Below, in pieces: positions 47,011-57,700 of a stretch of 64,000 nt of DNA. Source of the stretch: Halichondria panicea (lineage: Eukaryota; Porifera; Demospongiae; Suberitida; Halichondriidae). The stretch is from contig NC_087378.1 of NCBI RefSeq assembly GCF_963675165.1, positions 2,949,525 through 3,013,524 of the forward strand. Reading direction: 5' to 3'. Made by a program: the position numbers and the translations under genes. The notes beneath the pieces are model-generated. The model did no database searches. It was not told where the DNA came from and was given only the letters and a program-made list of their open reading frames with translations. How positions within the stretch are numbered: the stretch's first letter is position 1; every line of letters begins with the position of its first letter.

Positions 47011-47201
47011 ATTACATTTCGCTCACGTGTTGTGAGTCAGCTATCCTAATACTCGTGTCAAAAATACTAGCTAACAGGCAACAATAGCTGCTGCTTAGAA
47101 AGGTTAAGTTCTCTCAGTTCTCAGAGCATGCTGTCCCTGTGTGCAATTTCTGTATTGTGATTCTCTGACTCATAAAAACAACACGTGAGCGGAATGTAAT
47201 T
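47011..47201. repeat. Palindromic element, ATTACATTTCGCTCACGTG ends
   Basis: Arms ATTACATTTCGCTCACGTGT..GAGTCAG and CTGACTC..ACACGTGAGCGGAATGTAAT fold back over about 190 bp. MITE by form, adjoining the ~540-bp repeat. Confidence 0.65.
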
Positions 47202-48205
47202 ACAGTTTTTCAATCAGAGGCAAATTTTTCGGAGCTGCACTGCGCCTGCCGTCTTTCTCCGATAGTAAATCTTGCATGATAGAAATTCATACTCGTTTAG
47301 TGAAGTGAATAATTCAAACCATCTCTCCTGCTTCTTTTGATCTCTGAGCACGAACAAATAAAGATGCAACAGCCACTGTGGAGCCATCTGGATGCGCCTA
47401 GCCAGAAAATCCTTCCTTTTGATACTTTAATTGTTGTGGCCTACATTTTCATCACTCTAGTTCTTTCTCTGTTAGCAAAGCATTGTCAATAGTAATCTCT
47501 GCATTCATTTGAGATTGGTTCAAGCGCTTCTTTGTGCAACATTTTAAGGAGAAGGTTCAACTTAACGCACCTACGTGGGAATTAAATGTAAAGTGCGTAA
47601 ATGTTGTTGTCCCACGGGTATCTCACCCATTTTATTATTTCCTATTGTCAAGAAGCCTTCTGCAGAGCCTGTTTTGACATTGTGGTTCGTAATAAACGTA
47701 CGATGTACTATTTTACTGCATGTACTTATTAATAGCGTACTGGGTATCACAGTAATTGCAAGTCGTCAAGCGAGTAATTGCACGGGGCTTGTTTTCAAAT
47801 AACTGACGCAATTAAACTACGTTATTCTGTGAGCATTGTTGTCCTAGGGTATAGGCTCAATAAGTACATTCAAGACTTGGTACTTTTTAATGTAGTTAGC
47901 GCAGGAAAATTAGTATTGTCTGACAGTATCTATGACAGGTTTGTTCGCTGTGTGCATAATAAGTTTTCATATATGCAGCTTCCTTTGTGACTATCTAATG
48001 GCAACTGTTACTGTTGTTGGAAAACTTTCAATTTGACGCAGTGTGTATTTAACTTTCCTATGTATGTTAATGATTCATTTAACACCATTATAATGTTTTT
48101 GTTGTCACTTCATCCATTTACCTTGTCATTAAATTTTGCATCATTATAATTATACGTAATGTTTTTCTTTCACATTCTAATTGAAGGGCATACATTAAAA
48201 TATAC

Positions 48206-48379
48206 TACCGTATAGCAGGTTATTTTCGTGTGGTGGAAAGGTTCGTATAAATTAATTTGTATTGAAGAGTATCATACAAACTTATTCTACTGCAATAGAT
48301 TCAACGTCACTATCCTGAACTGTACGAATACAAAATGTTTAAATGGGCAGTTCATACAAATATTAGCCGCTATACGGTA
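48206..48379. repeat. Inverted-repeat element, GTATAGC-end family, copy 2
   Basis: Ends TACCGTATAGCAGGTTATTT and CCGCTATACGGTA. Shares GATTCAACGTCACTATCCT with the copy at 8386-8557 in inverse orientation. It ends 12 bp beyond the stop codon of receptor 1, so it should lie in that gene's 3' untranslated region. Confidence 0.75.
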
Positions 48380-48390
48380 TGTGACGTTAA

Positions 48391-51300
48391 TTACAAGTTT
48401 TGGAGTCTGATTAGCAAATCCTCCTTAAGTTGAAATTTGTGTTTGATAGTCAAAAGACCTTCCAACGTTTCTTCCAAAAATTTAACCACATTGTCCAGAT
48501 CTTCTTCCCAGCTAGTAGGATCTACACCGACCACCTCTTCATACAGTACACAGTAGGCCCTCTTAAATGCAGTTATCAGAAACTGATGATCTTGCTTATC
48601 CATACTGGTCATAGTACTATAAAAGATGTCCTCTTGAAATAGTTTGAATACTCTTGGCTTCAGCTGAGAATGAGCCAGTCCAGTATTTACAATTTTCTTT
48701 ATGCTTTCGATTGCTTTTGTGATATCTTCTTCAGACAGTTCTTCTGGTGGCTCCAACTGTCGAATAGCACTCTCAGCTCCTCCGTGATCGATCTGATGTA
48801 TTCGTTTGTAAATTTTGCAAACCACATCTGCCAGTAGGTCAGATGGATTAGCACCGGGATTGTGTTCAACCTCTGTCGGAAGGGCCCCTATTGCTAGATT
48901 TCCAGCTGTATGCATATCGCCTTTTCTTTTGAGATGTCTTTTTACCAGGCAGGCAATGACAATCAGTAATATGAACAAGAGAAGAAAAACAAAGCATCCA
49001 ATCACCGACACTATTATGATGATTTCATACAACTGTTCAGTGCTTAGGGGGCGACTTCTTGTATCTGTAGTGAAAAATTGTATTCATGCTTCTCAAACAA
49101 AAACAATCGTGGATAGCGAGCTCAGAAAGGATAATTATTTTTTTCTTCCACGATTCTTTTGACAGCTAGTGCGTGGTTAGTATAAGTGCGCTCTACACGA
49201 TACACATAGCTCAGAGGAGGTACGACAGGCACGGTGCAGCTTAAGTAATTAGCCTCTCAGCAATAACATTGTAACGTTAGTGTTTAATCAGAGACTAATT
49301 GCTAGAGCTCATTTTCTGTTATTAGATATGCATTTGTCATGCTGCACTGCACCTGTCGTACCTCCTCTGCATAGCTACATGTACAAACACAAATTGGTAG
49401 GGACTTACCCAGAACACGTGACTTGTCACTTTTTGGTCCCATTTCCAGATTTTGAGTAATGAGGGCAACTTGCAGTGTAAATTCTGTATCCAAAATTGCC
49501 TGAGGGGGGGCTCTCTCCAGATAAATTATATTTTCAGTGTTAATAAAACCGTCTTTTGTAATTATTGGGATAGTACTTGTCGGATTGTTGAGAGGCGTGT
49601 ACTCAATGTAGAGGTTAACATCAATCGGAATTACGTCATGCAGTTTAATGTCGAAAAAGATGTTTCCCTCTTGAGTAACACTTACTGTCATACCTGAAAA
49701 TCCACCTGCATGTGTTTTTGGGATCATGATAATCAGTGGAACCCTCCCCCTCATAATCCCTCGACGTATGAAATAGTTTACAATACACCCTCATGGAATT
49801 TTTGCATTACATGTTATACTAGAGCACTAAAGTGCAAACCCTCGGCTGGTGACATGATTATAAAGAAACCAGAAATATAATGCAGTGCCATATAGTGATG
49901 TTGTTATCACGTATGACTTGCACAGCAACTAAGGAGCAATAAAACTAAACCAGACTGGAGGCATGCTGAAACATTTGAGAACAGGTAGTGGTACTATATG
50001 CACTGTGGATTAGGATCACAGCAAAGAAGCCTGGAGTCTCAGAGAAGTATGGCTCCAGGTCCTGTGGAGTAGGATCCCAGTCAGCTAAAAGCAGGAGCTA
50101 TAATTCAAGCTTTCTACTTTAGTGACCCTGTTCCATTGTTCCTGGTATATACAGCTTTCTACTTTAGTGACCCTGTTCCATCGTTCTTGGTACAGGATCA
50201 CTTCAGTTATAAGTAACGCATGTGCAAGTTCTGTTCAAGCTACATTTTGCTCGCTTTTATTAGACAACGAAGCTTTAACACCGAAAGCTGCCACTATCCA
50301 AAGTACTAACTTGTTGTGTGGAGGCTACTCATGCTGTAAACGCAGTGCTAGAACATCCAGGTAAGCAGACCTAGTCACAAGCTTCTTAGCTTTTGCTCGA
50401 CAAAAAAGCTTTAACATCAAAATCTGCCACTATTTAAATCAAGATATTGTTGTGTGAAGGCTATCCATGCTGTAAACGCAGTGCTGTGGCATCCAGGTGA
50501 GTAGAAAAGCCGATCACAAACAAACAAACAAACAAACAAACCAACCGACTACTATACCCGTGGCCGCCCACGCGCCTCGGGTAATAACTTAGAACCTAAC
50601 TATATACATGTAGGTTGTAGCAAAGGCTTATAAAGAGAAGTGGGCATGCAACTCGTGATCGGGCTATTCTCAGAATCAGCACTTTTTATCTGTTACTATA
50701 TAAGACATTCCACGTGGGAGGAATGCTCTACTGGTTTCTATCGTGTAGCTAGAAATTTCTGCGGCCCAAAAATTCTGCGAATAATTGTAAAAAAACCTTC
50801 TGCGAATTAAACTTTCAACTGTTAAATTAATTTGTTAATTTATTTGCGGATAATAATTATAGCAGAATTCGCAGAATTTTTGGGCCGCAGACATTTCTAG
50901 CTATATGGTATTTATAGTACATGTAGATCCTGTCTCTGATATGAAGTGCATGCCTTTCTCTTTATAAGCCCTTCGTTGTAGCAGAGATACAAAAGAAAGG
51001 GGATTGGAAACAACCGCCCACGCCCTATGTAAAAGGACTGACATCCGGTGAAGCACTCCGTGTAATTATTGCGCTCGCAAATAATTACATGGAAAAGTTT
51101 TATATCCCTGGTTTCTAGCTCTCCTATCCACTAGAGATCACTCAGGGCCTGGGAGATACTTGAGAGAAGTAAGCTTATACCACTGACAAGCTCTAAGTCC
51201 GTTGTCTTTACTCTGTTTCCAATTTTTTTGAGTTTAGCTTGAATTACTCTATGTCAACTTTTCTCTGTCCCTCTTGTGAAGTCAAAACAGCAAAGGACAT

Positions 51301-53125
51301 TGCTTGACTTGGTTATTATGTATCTAAGTGCTACATAGAATGGCTTCATGCTATAAATAAGCTGTACTGTTCATAAACGTTTGCAGTATAGTCCTTCAAA
51401 CTGCTTTAGTATACTTTTAGACACGCCACGGGCCTGTCCCTCCTACGACTTCATAGTAAAGGCTATTTCTTCTTGCATAGCATTTATTTGTCTAGTAATA
51501 GTGGCTGCATGGCTTAGTCGACTTTTTAGAGCTAAATTCTCTTTACTTTTTAGAAAAATCAACATTAAAAATGATCAATTTCACTGTTTCTATGTACAGC
51601 ACATTGTAGAGCAGTCAAGACTGGTAATGAGCATGCTGACTATAAATATAATCCTTTGTAGTTTTAGCCACGCCCTATAACACGGAATGCTTCACGCAAA
51701 AATTTCGTAAAAATTTCGTTTCCAATCCCCTTTCTTTTGTATCTCTGGTTGTAGTAATGTTACACCATAATTTACACATGTTATGTCATTGACCAACATA
51801 TATACATGTAGTGGGTTCTGTTTAGCTAGTGACATCACGCACTACATGTTTAGAGAATCCCATTAAGGTGCAGGGCTCTCTGCTTACCTAAAATAGCCAG
51901 TGTGGTATTGGCAAACATGGTGGCTGGGACTGACCCACTGGCTTCACTAGGAGGGATTCGAGCCTCACACCTCACAATTCCATTGTCAATCACTCCAGTA
52001 GATCTGATGGTCATTTCAGTTGTGATGCTAGTTACACCATTACTGGTGCTACGGCCTGTAACCTCGGTGCTATATTTGCCTGAACCAATGGTTTGAACAT
52101 CCCTCACATCACCATGCCACCAGAAAATTTCAAGGCTAGAGGCAAACTGTTCAGACGCAGTCGCTGTGCATGTGAATATGACGCTATCTTCATTTGTGGC
52201 AAGTACGTCGTTGTTCTGTAGCGTAACCACTTGAGGTGTAGGGGGCTGTGGAATTCTCGGGAGATCTAAGTGGATCATTAAAAAAACATTGTAATAATAA
52301 CATAACATGCATGTTAACACATTGACAGTGACATCATAATGATACAGTGTGTGCAGAAACACGTACATACCAAACACCACCAAGGAGAGGTTAACGGATC
52401 TTGTCTGTTCATATACCATTTCACCATCAGCTCTATTTCCACCCTCCACCCCCAAGACACATACATAATCACCAGCATCAGCAGGAGAAACGTCAGAGAT
52501 TATGAGTGATAAATCTCCTCTGTCAATACTATAGTGACCACTGTTGCTGTTATCATTTCCAGAAGTATGACCACCCCGGAGGCTGATCGTCATTCCTGTA
52601 TTGACATAAGACCACTCAACTGTGTAAAAACCAATCAGTTTGCCAGGCTGAATGGCACAACTTAGGCGAGCTTTAGTTCCAGATGCAACAGGGAAAAGAG
52701 TTGGCACACCCATCAAATCTTGATACACTGGGAACGCTGCAAGGCGAAAAGAACTTAATTATGGAGCCGTAAAAAGGTAAATGCAACAAACCAGGGAAAT
52801 ATTTTGGATCGCTTTCTCGTTGGTTATTTGGATTACTTTGTGTTCCACATGTGTACATACCTTCGAGGTCACGAGTAATACTAAATGCTATGTTGCTGCT
52901 ACCCGGTTGACGATTAATTTCCACTCTCGGCATAACATCAAACAGCGAGGTTCCGTTAAGCCAGAAGAAAGCATTTGGTTCACTAGTTCCTGTTTGTTCG
53001 TTGCGGCACTCAAGTGTAAGCACATTAATGTTTATTGTGCCAACTATTAGCAGGTCGAATTTCTGAGACAACGTTATACTTGGCAGGAGCAAGCACAAAA
53101 TGGTAACTGTCCTTGCAAAGTTCAT
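48391..53125 (-). CDS. Immunoglobulin-superfamily receptor 1 with helical cytoplasmic domain, 5 exons
   Basis: Exons 53125-52792, 52736-52371, 52265-51888, 49693-49409 and 49064-48391 (678 residues); every intron is phase 1. Signal peptide MNFARTVTILCLLLPSITLS. Exons 1-3 each carry an Ig-like fold: LECRN..DLEGMYTCG; ARLSCAIQ..VEWSY..DAGDYVCVLG; VIFTCTAT..IFWWHG..GIVRCEA. Exon 4 has a beta-rich membrane-proximal module, fibronectin III-like by context. The membrane helix is about 468-492. The tail of about 185 residues ends in a Leu/Glu/Lys-rich, probably helical domain (SEEDITKAIESIKKIV..WEEDLDNVVKFLEETLEGLL) that I do not recognise. Symmetric phase-1 exons are the classic form for shuffled extracellular domains. 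A cell-surface recognition role is inferred. Intron 3 (2.2 kb) and intron 4 contain mobile elements. Confidence 0.85.
49212..49369. mobile_element. 158-bp CAGAGG-end MITE with 7-bp target duplication
   Basis: In intron 4 of receptor 1. Ends CAGAGGAGGTACGACAGG and CCTGTCGTACCTCCTCTG are inverted repeats. Flanks carry the direct repeat CATAGCT on both sides. Same end sequence as 16811-16942. Confidence 0.85.
49818..50588 (+). repeat. Composite GTAAACGCAG repeat family, expanded copy
   Basis: In intron 3 of receptor 1. Starts AGAGCACTAAAGTGCAAACC and ends CTATACCCGTGGCCGCCCAC..CCTCGGGTAATAA. A TTTCTACTTTAGTGACCCTG block is duplicated (about 50110 and 50157). The core unit ending CATCCAGGTAAGCAGA / CATCCAGGTGAGTAGA is also duplicated (about 50225-50368 and 50380-50506). 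Confidence 0.8.
50746..50904. repeat. Palindromic element, CTGCGGCCCAAAAATTCTGCG arms
   Basis: Arms TAGCTAGAAATTTCTGCGGC.. and ..GCCGCAGACATTTCTAGCTA enclose an AT-rich loop, with matching CCCAAAAATTCTGCGAA on both sides. In intron 3 of receptor 1. Confidence 0.8.
50982..51747. mobile_element. 766-bp DNA transposon-like element with perfect 30-bp inverted ends
   Basis: Left end CAGAGATACAAAAGAAAGGG (50982 onward) and right end CCCTTTCTTTTGTATCTCTG (to 51747) are perfect inverted repeats over 30 bp. A 7-bp direct repeat, GTTGTAG, flanks both sides as a target-site duplication. Internal CACTCCGTGT / ACACGGAATG adds a sub-terminal inverted pair. The frame at 51381-51680 has no transposase motif that I recognise, so it looks non-autonomous. 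The CAGAG terminus and short duplication suggest a hAT relative. Intact ends imply recent insertion. Confidence 0.88.
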
Positions 53126-54777
53126 TTTCTTAACAATTACACAAGATAAGATAATCACACGCTATAGATACATTAATGGGATCCTAATATAGCAGCTAAA
53201 TTCAATCAGCTAGGCACAAAATAATCTTACTTACTTTAGTGGTATCTATAGCTTGAGCTTTCCTGTTTCAACGCAGGAAGTAGATGAATTCAATCTACCC
53301 AGTTTTAGGGGTTGACCCATCTATAATATTTTCCCTGATTTTTGTCAGTGTAACAGTAGATAACCAATTATTATGCCTCGAGGCGTAGCCGCACGAGGGA
53401 TACGGTAAAGCTGACTGTGTGTGTGTCTGTCTGTGTGTGTGTGTGTGTATTCCAGCTATAACTGCTCAACGGTTACAATGCGACGAAAACTAACAGCTTC
53501 TATAGGCTTCTAGCCACGTTCTCTTGGATTTTGATTCGTGGATTAGCAAACTAAAGCTTCTTTCTCGAGTTATGGCTAGTTTGACTCACATTGAAGGCTG
53601 TTGCAGTCTCTTCAGAATCTTTCATAGCATCATCTGTCCGCACAAACTTTCTATTCAACATATGAGTTAGCCTTGCACTAAAGCGCTAGCTTTTTGTTAG
53701 CTACAATACTCAGAAAATATCTGTTAAAACAGCTAGCTAGCAGTACAGTAGCCATTTGTAAAATTGATCTCTTTGGACACACCCTTTAATTATTCCTGTG
53801 GATGTAATGCGCATGCGCGCTCATTCCCCATGTGTGAGAAAATAATATCCAAGATCCAGATCCAGATCCTCCTGGCAGAATCATCTTTGTCTTGAGGGCC
53901 TGGTAAGCCACAAAACACTACCATATAACAATATAGATAACAATATGCATGTACACAGGTCTTTTCTTCTTAGATATTATATACACTGAACTACAGATCC
54001 TGGAAGAATCAATTTTCTTCTTTCTTGATGTCCTGGTAAGCCACATAATACAAAAAATAATAACTTACAATAGATGCATGTAAATAAGTCTTTTCTTCTC
54101 AGTGACTTTATATAGATAAGCTAACTTTAATATAAAATTCATTATAGATAACACTCTAATACTTTTGAGCGAAAGCAAAAACATGGCGAGAGGCATTAGC
54201 ACAGCGCCAGCTTGAACACTAGTTACAGCATGATTGGCAGGTATAATCATCTCCTTGTCATGCCATGATGGCATAGTTCAAGAGTCATGTGGTACTTGTT
54301 GCATTTTGAGTGGGCAGATCAAAGGAAACACTGTGCCAATATCTGCCATATGGCACAGGTCAAGCCTTGAACTGTGCCAATATCTAGATACTGGCATAGT
54401 AAGTTACCCACCCTCCACCGAGTAACCTGAAACGGTCCCTTCTAGTTGTCCTATAAAAGGAGTGATGTGTACACGGAAAGGAATGCACAAGGAATGCAAC
54501 AAATCATGTATCATTACTAGGATTGTGCAGTATCCACCTTCTGATCCTTCAATGACAACGTTCATGATATAAGAAATAATTATTATACAACCGTAGTTAT
54601 ATATATATAGTGGACAAGACAAGACAAGAGAATATGTGGGGTGGGTGTTGTGCAATACAAACATAATAATTATAATATTATACTATAATTAAACAATTAT
54701 ACTCCTATAACACAAGCGATGTATCAATTAAGTTGGCTGCATCACAGCAGAGTGCTAACTTCTCCTACTTGTTCAGT
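53126..54777. other. Spacer between the two receptor genes
   Basis: 1.65 kb. Contains a diverged copy of the ~540-bp family (about 53374-53835) and a two-copy diverged direct repeat of roughly 120 bp (about 53858-53980 and 53993-54108; each has CAGATCCT.., CCTGGTAAGCCACA and CTTTTCTTCT). AT-rich to 54777. It holds the promoter of receptor 1 and the 3' region of receptor 2. No gene supported. Confidence 0.5.
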
Positions 54778-57700
54778 TCACTTTGTTTGGAAAGGAGGTT
54801 GAAAATGTGGGCTATTATCCAGCTCCAAATCTTCAAACGACGAGCCACTATGTCTCAGATTCTTTTTTTCATACTTGATGGTGAATTGGATAGGGTTGGT
54901 GGCGTGAGGCAAGCTAGTGTGGAACACCTCCTCCCTGCTGGTAGGTGGTTGAAATTGAATCTCCTCGTATGGGTTTTTGATAGGGTCTGCAGGGAAGACA
55001 TAACAATTTAACTAATAATGAAACCACTGAAGTTTCATAATATACCGTGGCCATCTGTACTGTGATCTGTAGAGTTTGTAGCTAGGCAGCAGCAATACCC
55101 GATCGGATTCCTTGTCAAAAAGCGCTTCTTTCTATAATTATATGCTGTAAAACATATAAACTCCTACCAGCTAAAAGTTAGCATTTTCCATGCAGAGTTA
55201 AACTCCTACCAGCTAAAAGTTAGCATTTTCCATGCAGAGTCCCTGTCAAGGCTGTCATACTTGTCAACCACATAAAGCATAAATGAAGCCATAATTGACT
55301 ACATTACTTCCGGGGCCGAACTCAAAGCAAATGGCTGCTTTGCAGACACTTTTGCAGCTGGCGTTTTAGTGCAGAGCTAACTACGAAGTAGAGCAAAAAC
55401 ATGTGCTCGAAGACAATTTTTTTTTGCTACGAACAACTTATGAAGAGGCTGCAATGGCATTCCAAGTAAGCAAAACTAGGTATAACTTGAGAACAAAGTA
55501 TTATTTTGCAAATCCACATACTGTATTTACTTGATTAAACACCTGGGCGTTTATTTCAGATTTTTTTTTTTTTTTACGAGGAGGGCGTTTAATCCAGGAG
55601 GGCGTTTATTGTTATGTCTCCTCCAAAACTCTTGCACAGCAGCAGTTATTGTGCTCTTCTTGGGCTGCTGTCTCAGCTTAAATTAAGTCAAAGGAGTGCC
55701 CTCTGTATCGGTATCTCTCTCTCTGCCATCAATGCATCGTAAAAAAGTATTTTTATTCTATGCTGCCACACCTGCAACTGGTTCCACGTGCTATTTCAGC
55801 TCCACCCACAGTGCCACGCCCCATCATGGGCGATTATTCAAAATGGGCGTTTATTGACAAAGACAGAGCTTTTACCCTGGGCGTTTAAACGAGATGGGCG
55901 TTTATTCAAGGAGGGCGTTTAATCAAGTAAATACGGTACTGAAATCCAAGAAAACCTGACTAAAAGCCTTTTACTTATTGGTCAATGAGCAGCTGTAGCA
56001 GTCACTTCTACTTTAATGATACCTCGCTGCGCATGCGCACATAATTATAATAAGCTCAAAATTCTGAGGCCACAAAAATGCATTTAAAAAAACAAACGTA
56101 CACTTCACCCTACCACTACCACTTACCATGGATAGTAAAGGAAAACATATCATGCGCACCAAAGTTTCAATAGAGTCTGGATGGTACAATCCTACGTACG
56201 ATTTTTAATTCATTAGAGGCTGTTTTTTAAGCTTTATTTTTGTACCTCAAGATCATTTTTTCAGCGTTCAAGCCAATGAAGTGAGCTATTTCGGTACATA
56301 AAAACATAAGCTTCCATGGTAGTGGTTGCCATAAAGTTTGGATGGTGTATTGTACCCAAAAATGTGTTTCTACCTTGGGTTGAGTTGTTTTCAGAAGCTC
56401 TATTGCTCCATAAGGATGGATTAGTGAGCGGTACATAAAAACATAAGCTTTCCAATGATAGTGGTGCCATAAAGTTTGGATGGTGTATTGTACCCAAAAA
56501 TGTGTTTCCACCTTGGGTTGAGTTGTTTTCAGAAGCTCTATTGCTCAATAAAAGGTCTAAGCATAAGGATGGATTAGTGAGTTACACTCTGTTTTAAGTG
56601 AAGTTCTTGTCTACTATATATACAGAGAAGGTTGGACACGTGTCATAATGTTTACGGAGGAAATGTGTGTGTATGGAGAGATGTACGGAAACTTACACAG
56701 AACAGTAGCTATCCTAGCTAAGCTAAACGACTGCAAACGATTTTAGCAATTCATACTAGTAGTAAATGATGCTAAAAATACCCAGTGATTCTAAAAAGTG
56801 ATTAGCATAGTCACACTCGAAGCAATGAACCATAATAGTTCAAGTTGTTGCTACACTTCCCTTTATCTTGATGTAGCAGATATACATTGTAGTAATCATA
56901 GTATTAAACTACTACGACTCATAAACGAACAGGAGATACATGTACTATACAAGAGATAAAAAAGTAAGAATGGAAGAGTTAGATAAAATGCTGACTCAGC
57001 TGGATCGAAAAGGCTCGGTTTTAACATGTCATTAATGATTTTGTAGTGATCGGAACATCCAATCCTGATTTCCAATAACTTTTATATCATGCATTTTAAA
57101 GCGATAGTCTTTTTAGAATATGAAGCAAAAAGCTCGTAAGAAAAGGTGCAAGTCATCCTTAACCAGATCCCACTCTCTCTCAATAAAACAAAAGCATCTA
57201 GGAAGACATGAATTCAAAAATGTCATCCATAAGACACGTACACGTAGTAACCACACCATATTATAATTATACGCGTTTATTTTTATGTTGGCATGTGTAC
57301 ACTGTAGTTTTTGTTACTCTCTGCGAATCCACTTTAAACTTTGCAGTACAGTTATGATTAGTGTCAAGACTCATACATGTACGTACAAAGAGAGTTCAAT
57401 AAGATTAATAACACATTTTATCGTGTTTATATGTAGCCTAGATAAATAATTGATCTAGCTTTTTCATGATATCCCTTTAACTACACTGTCCACAGTGTCT
57501 AATATGAGCTTAGAGTTCGAGCTTGACGTACTCATATCTATGTAGCCTCGATTTCACACCACAATGAAGGGCCTGGAATCGAGGCTAAGATAAGCAAGTG
57601 GGATTGAGACGTATGACGTAACGCGTTTTCAATCCCTTTCCTATTACTATCTATGCACTTACTGAGCACATCAAGTTCTCACCTGGAGTCACAGGGGAAG

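Larger units (their letters stand above)
45855..48390. other. Convergent repeat-filled spacer, multi-Tudor / receptor 1
   Basis: About 2.5 kb. Holds inverted-repeat elements at 45929-46125, 47011-47201 and 48206-48379 and a copy of the ~540-bp family at 46463-47000. Open frames near 47575-47990 are short and show no family signature. No gene supported. Confidence 0.55.

Noticed and set aside
47575-47990. Short plus-strand frames between the multi-Tudor and receptor 1 genes
   Set aside because: Overlapping, short, no splice-consistent partners and no recognisable motif.
49818-50588. Repeated units considered as a CRISPR-like array
   Set aside because: Units are long, diverged and dispersed in a spliced eukaryotic genome, with no regular repeat-spacer pattern.
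51381-51680. 99-codon frame inside the 766-bp element
   Set aside because: No transposase signature (no DDE/D, zinc finger or hAT dimerisation motif); hydrophobic low-information sequence.
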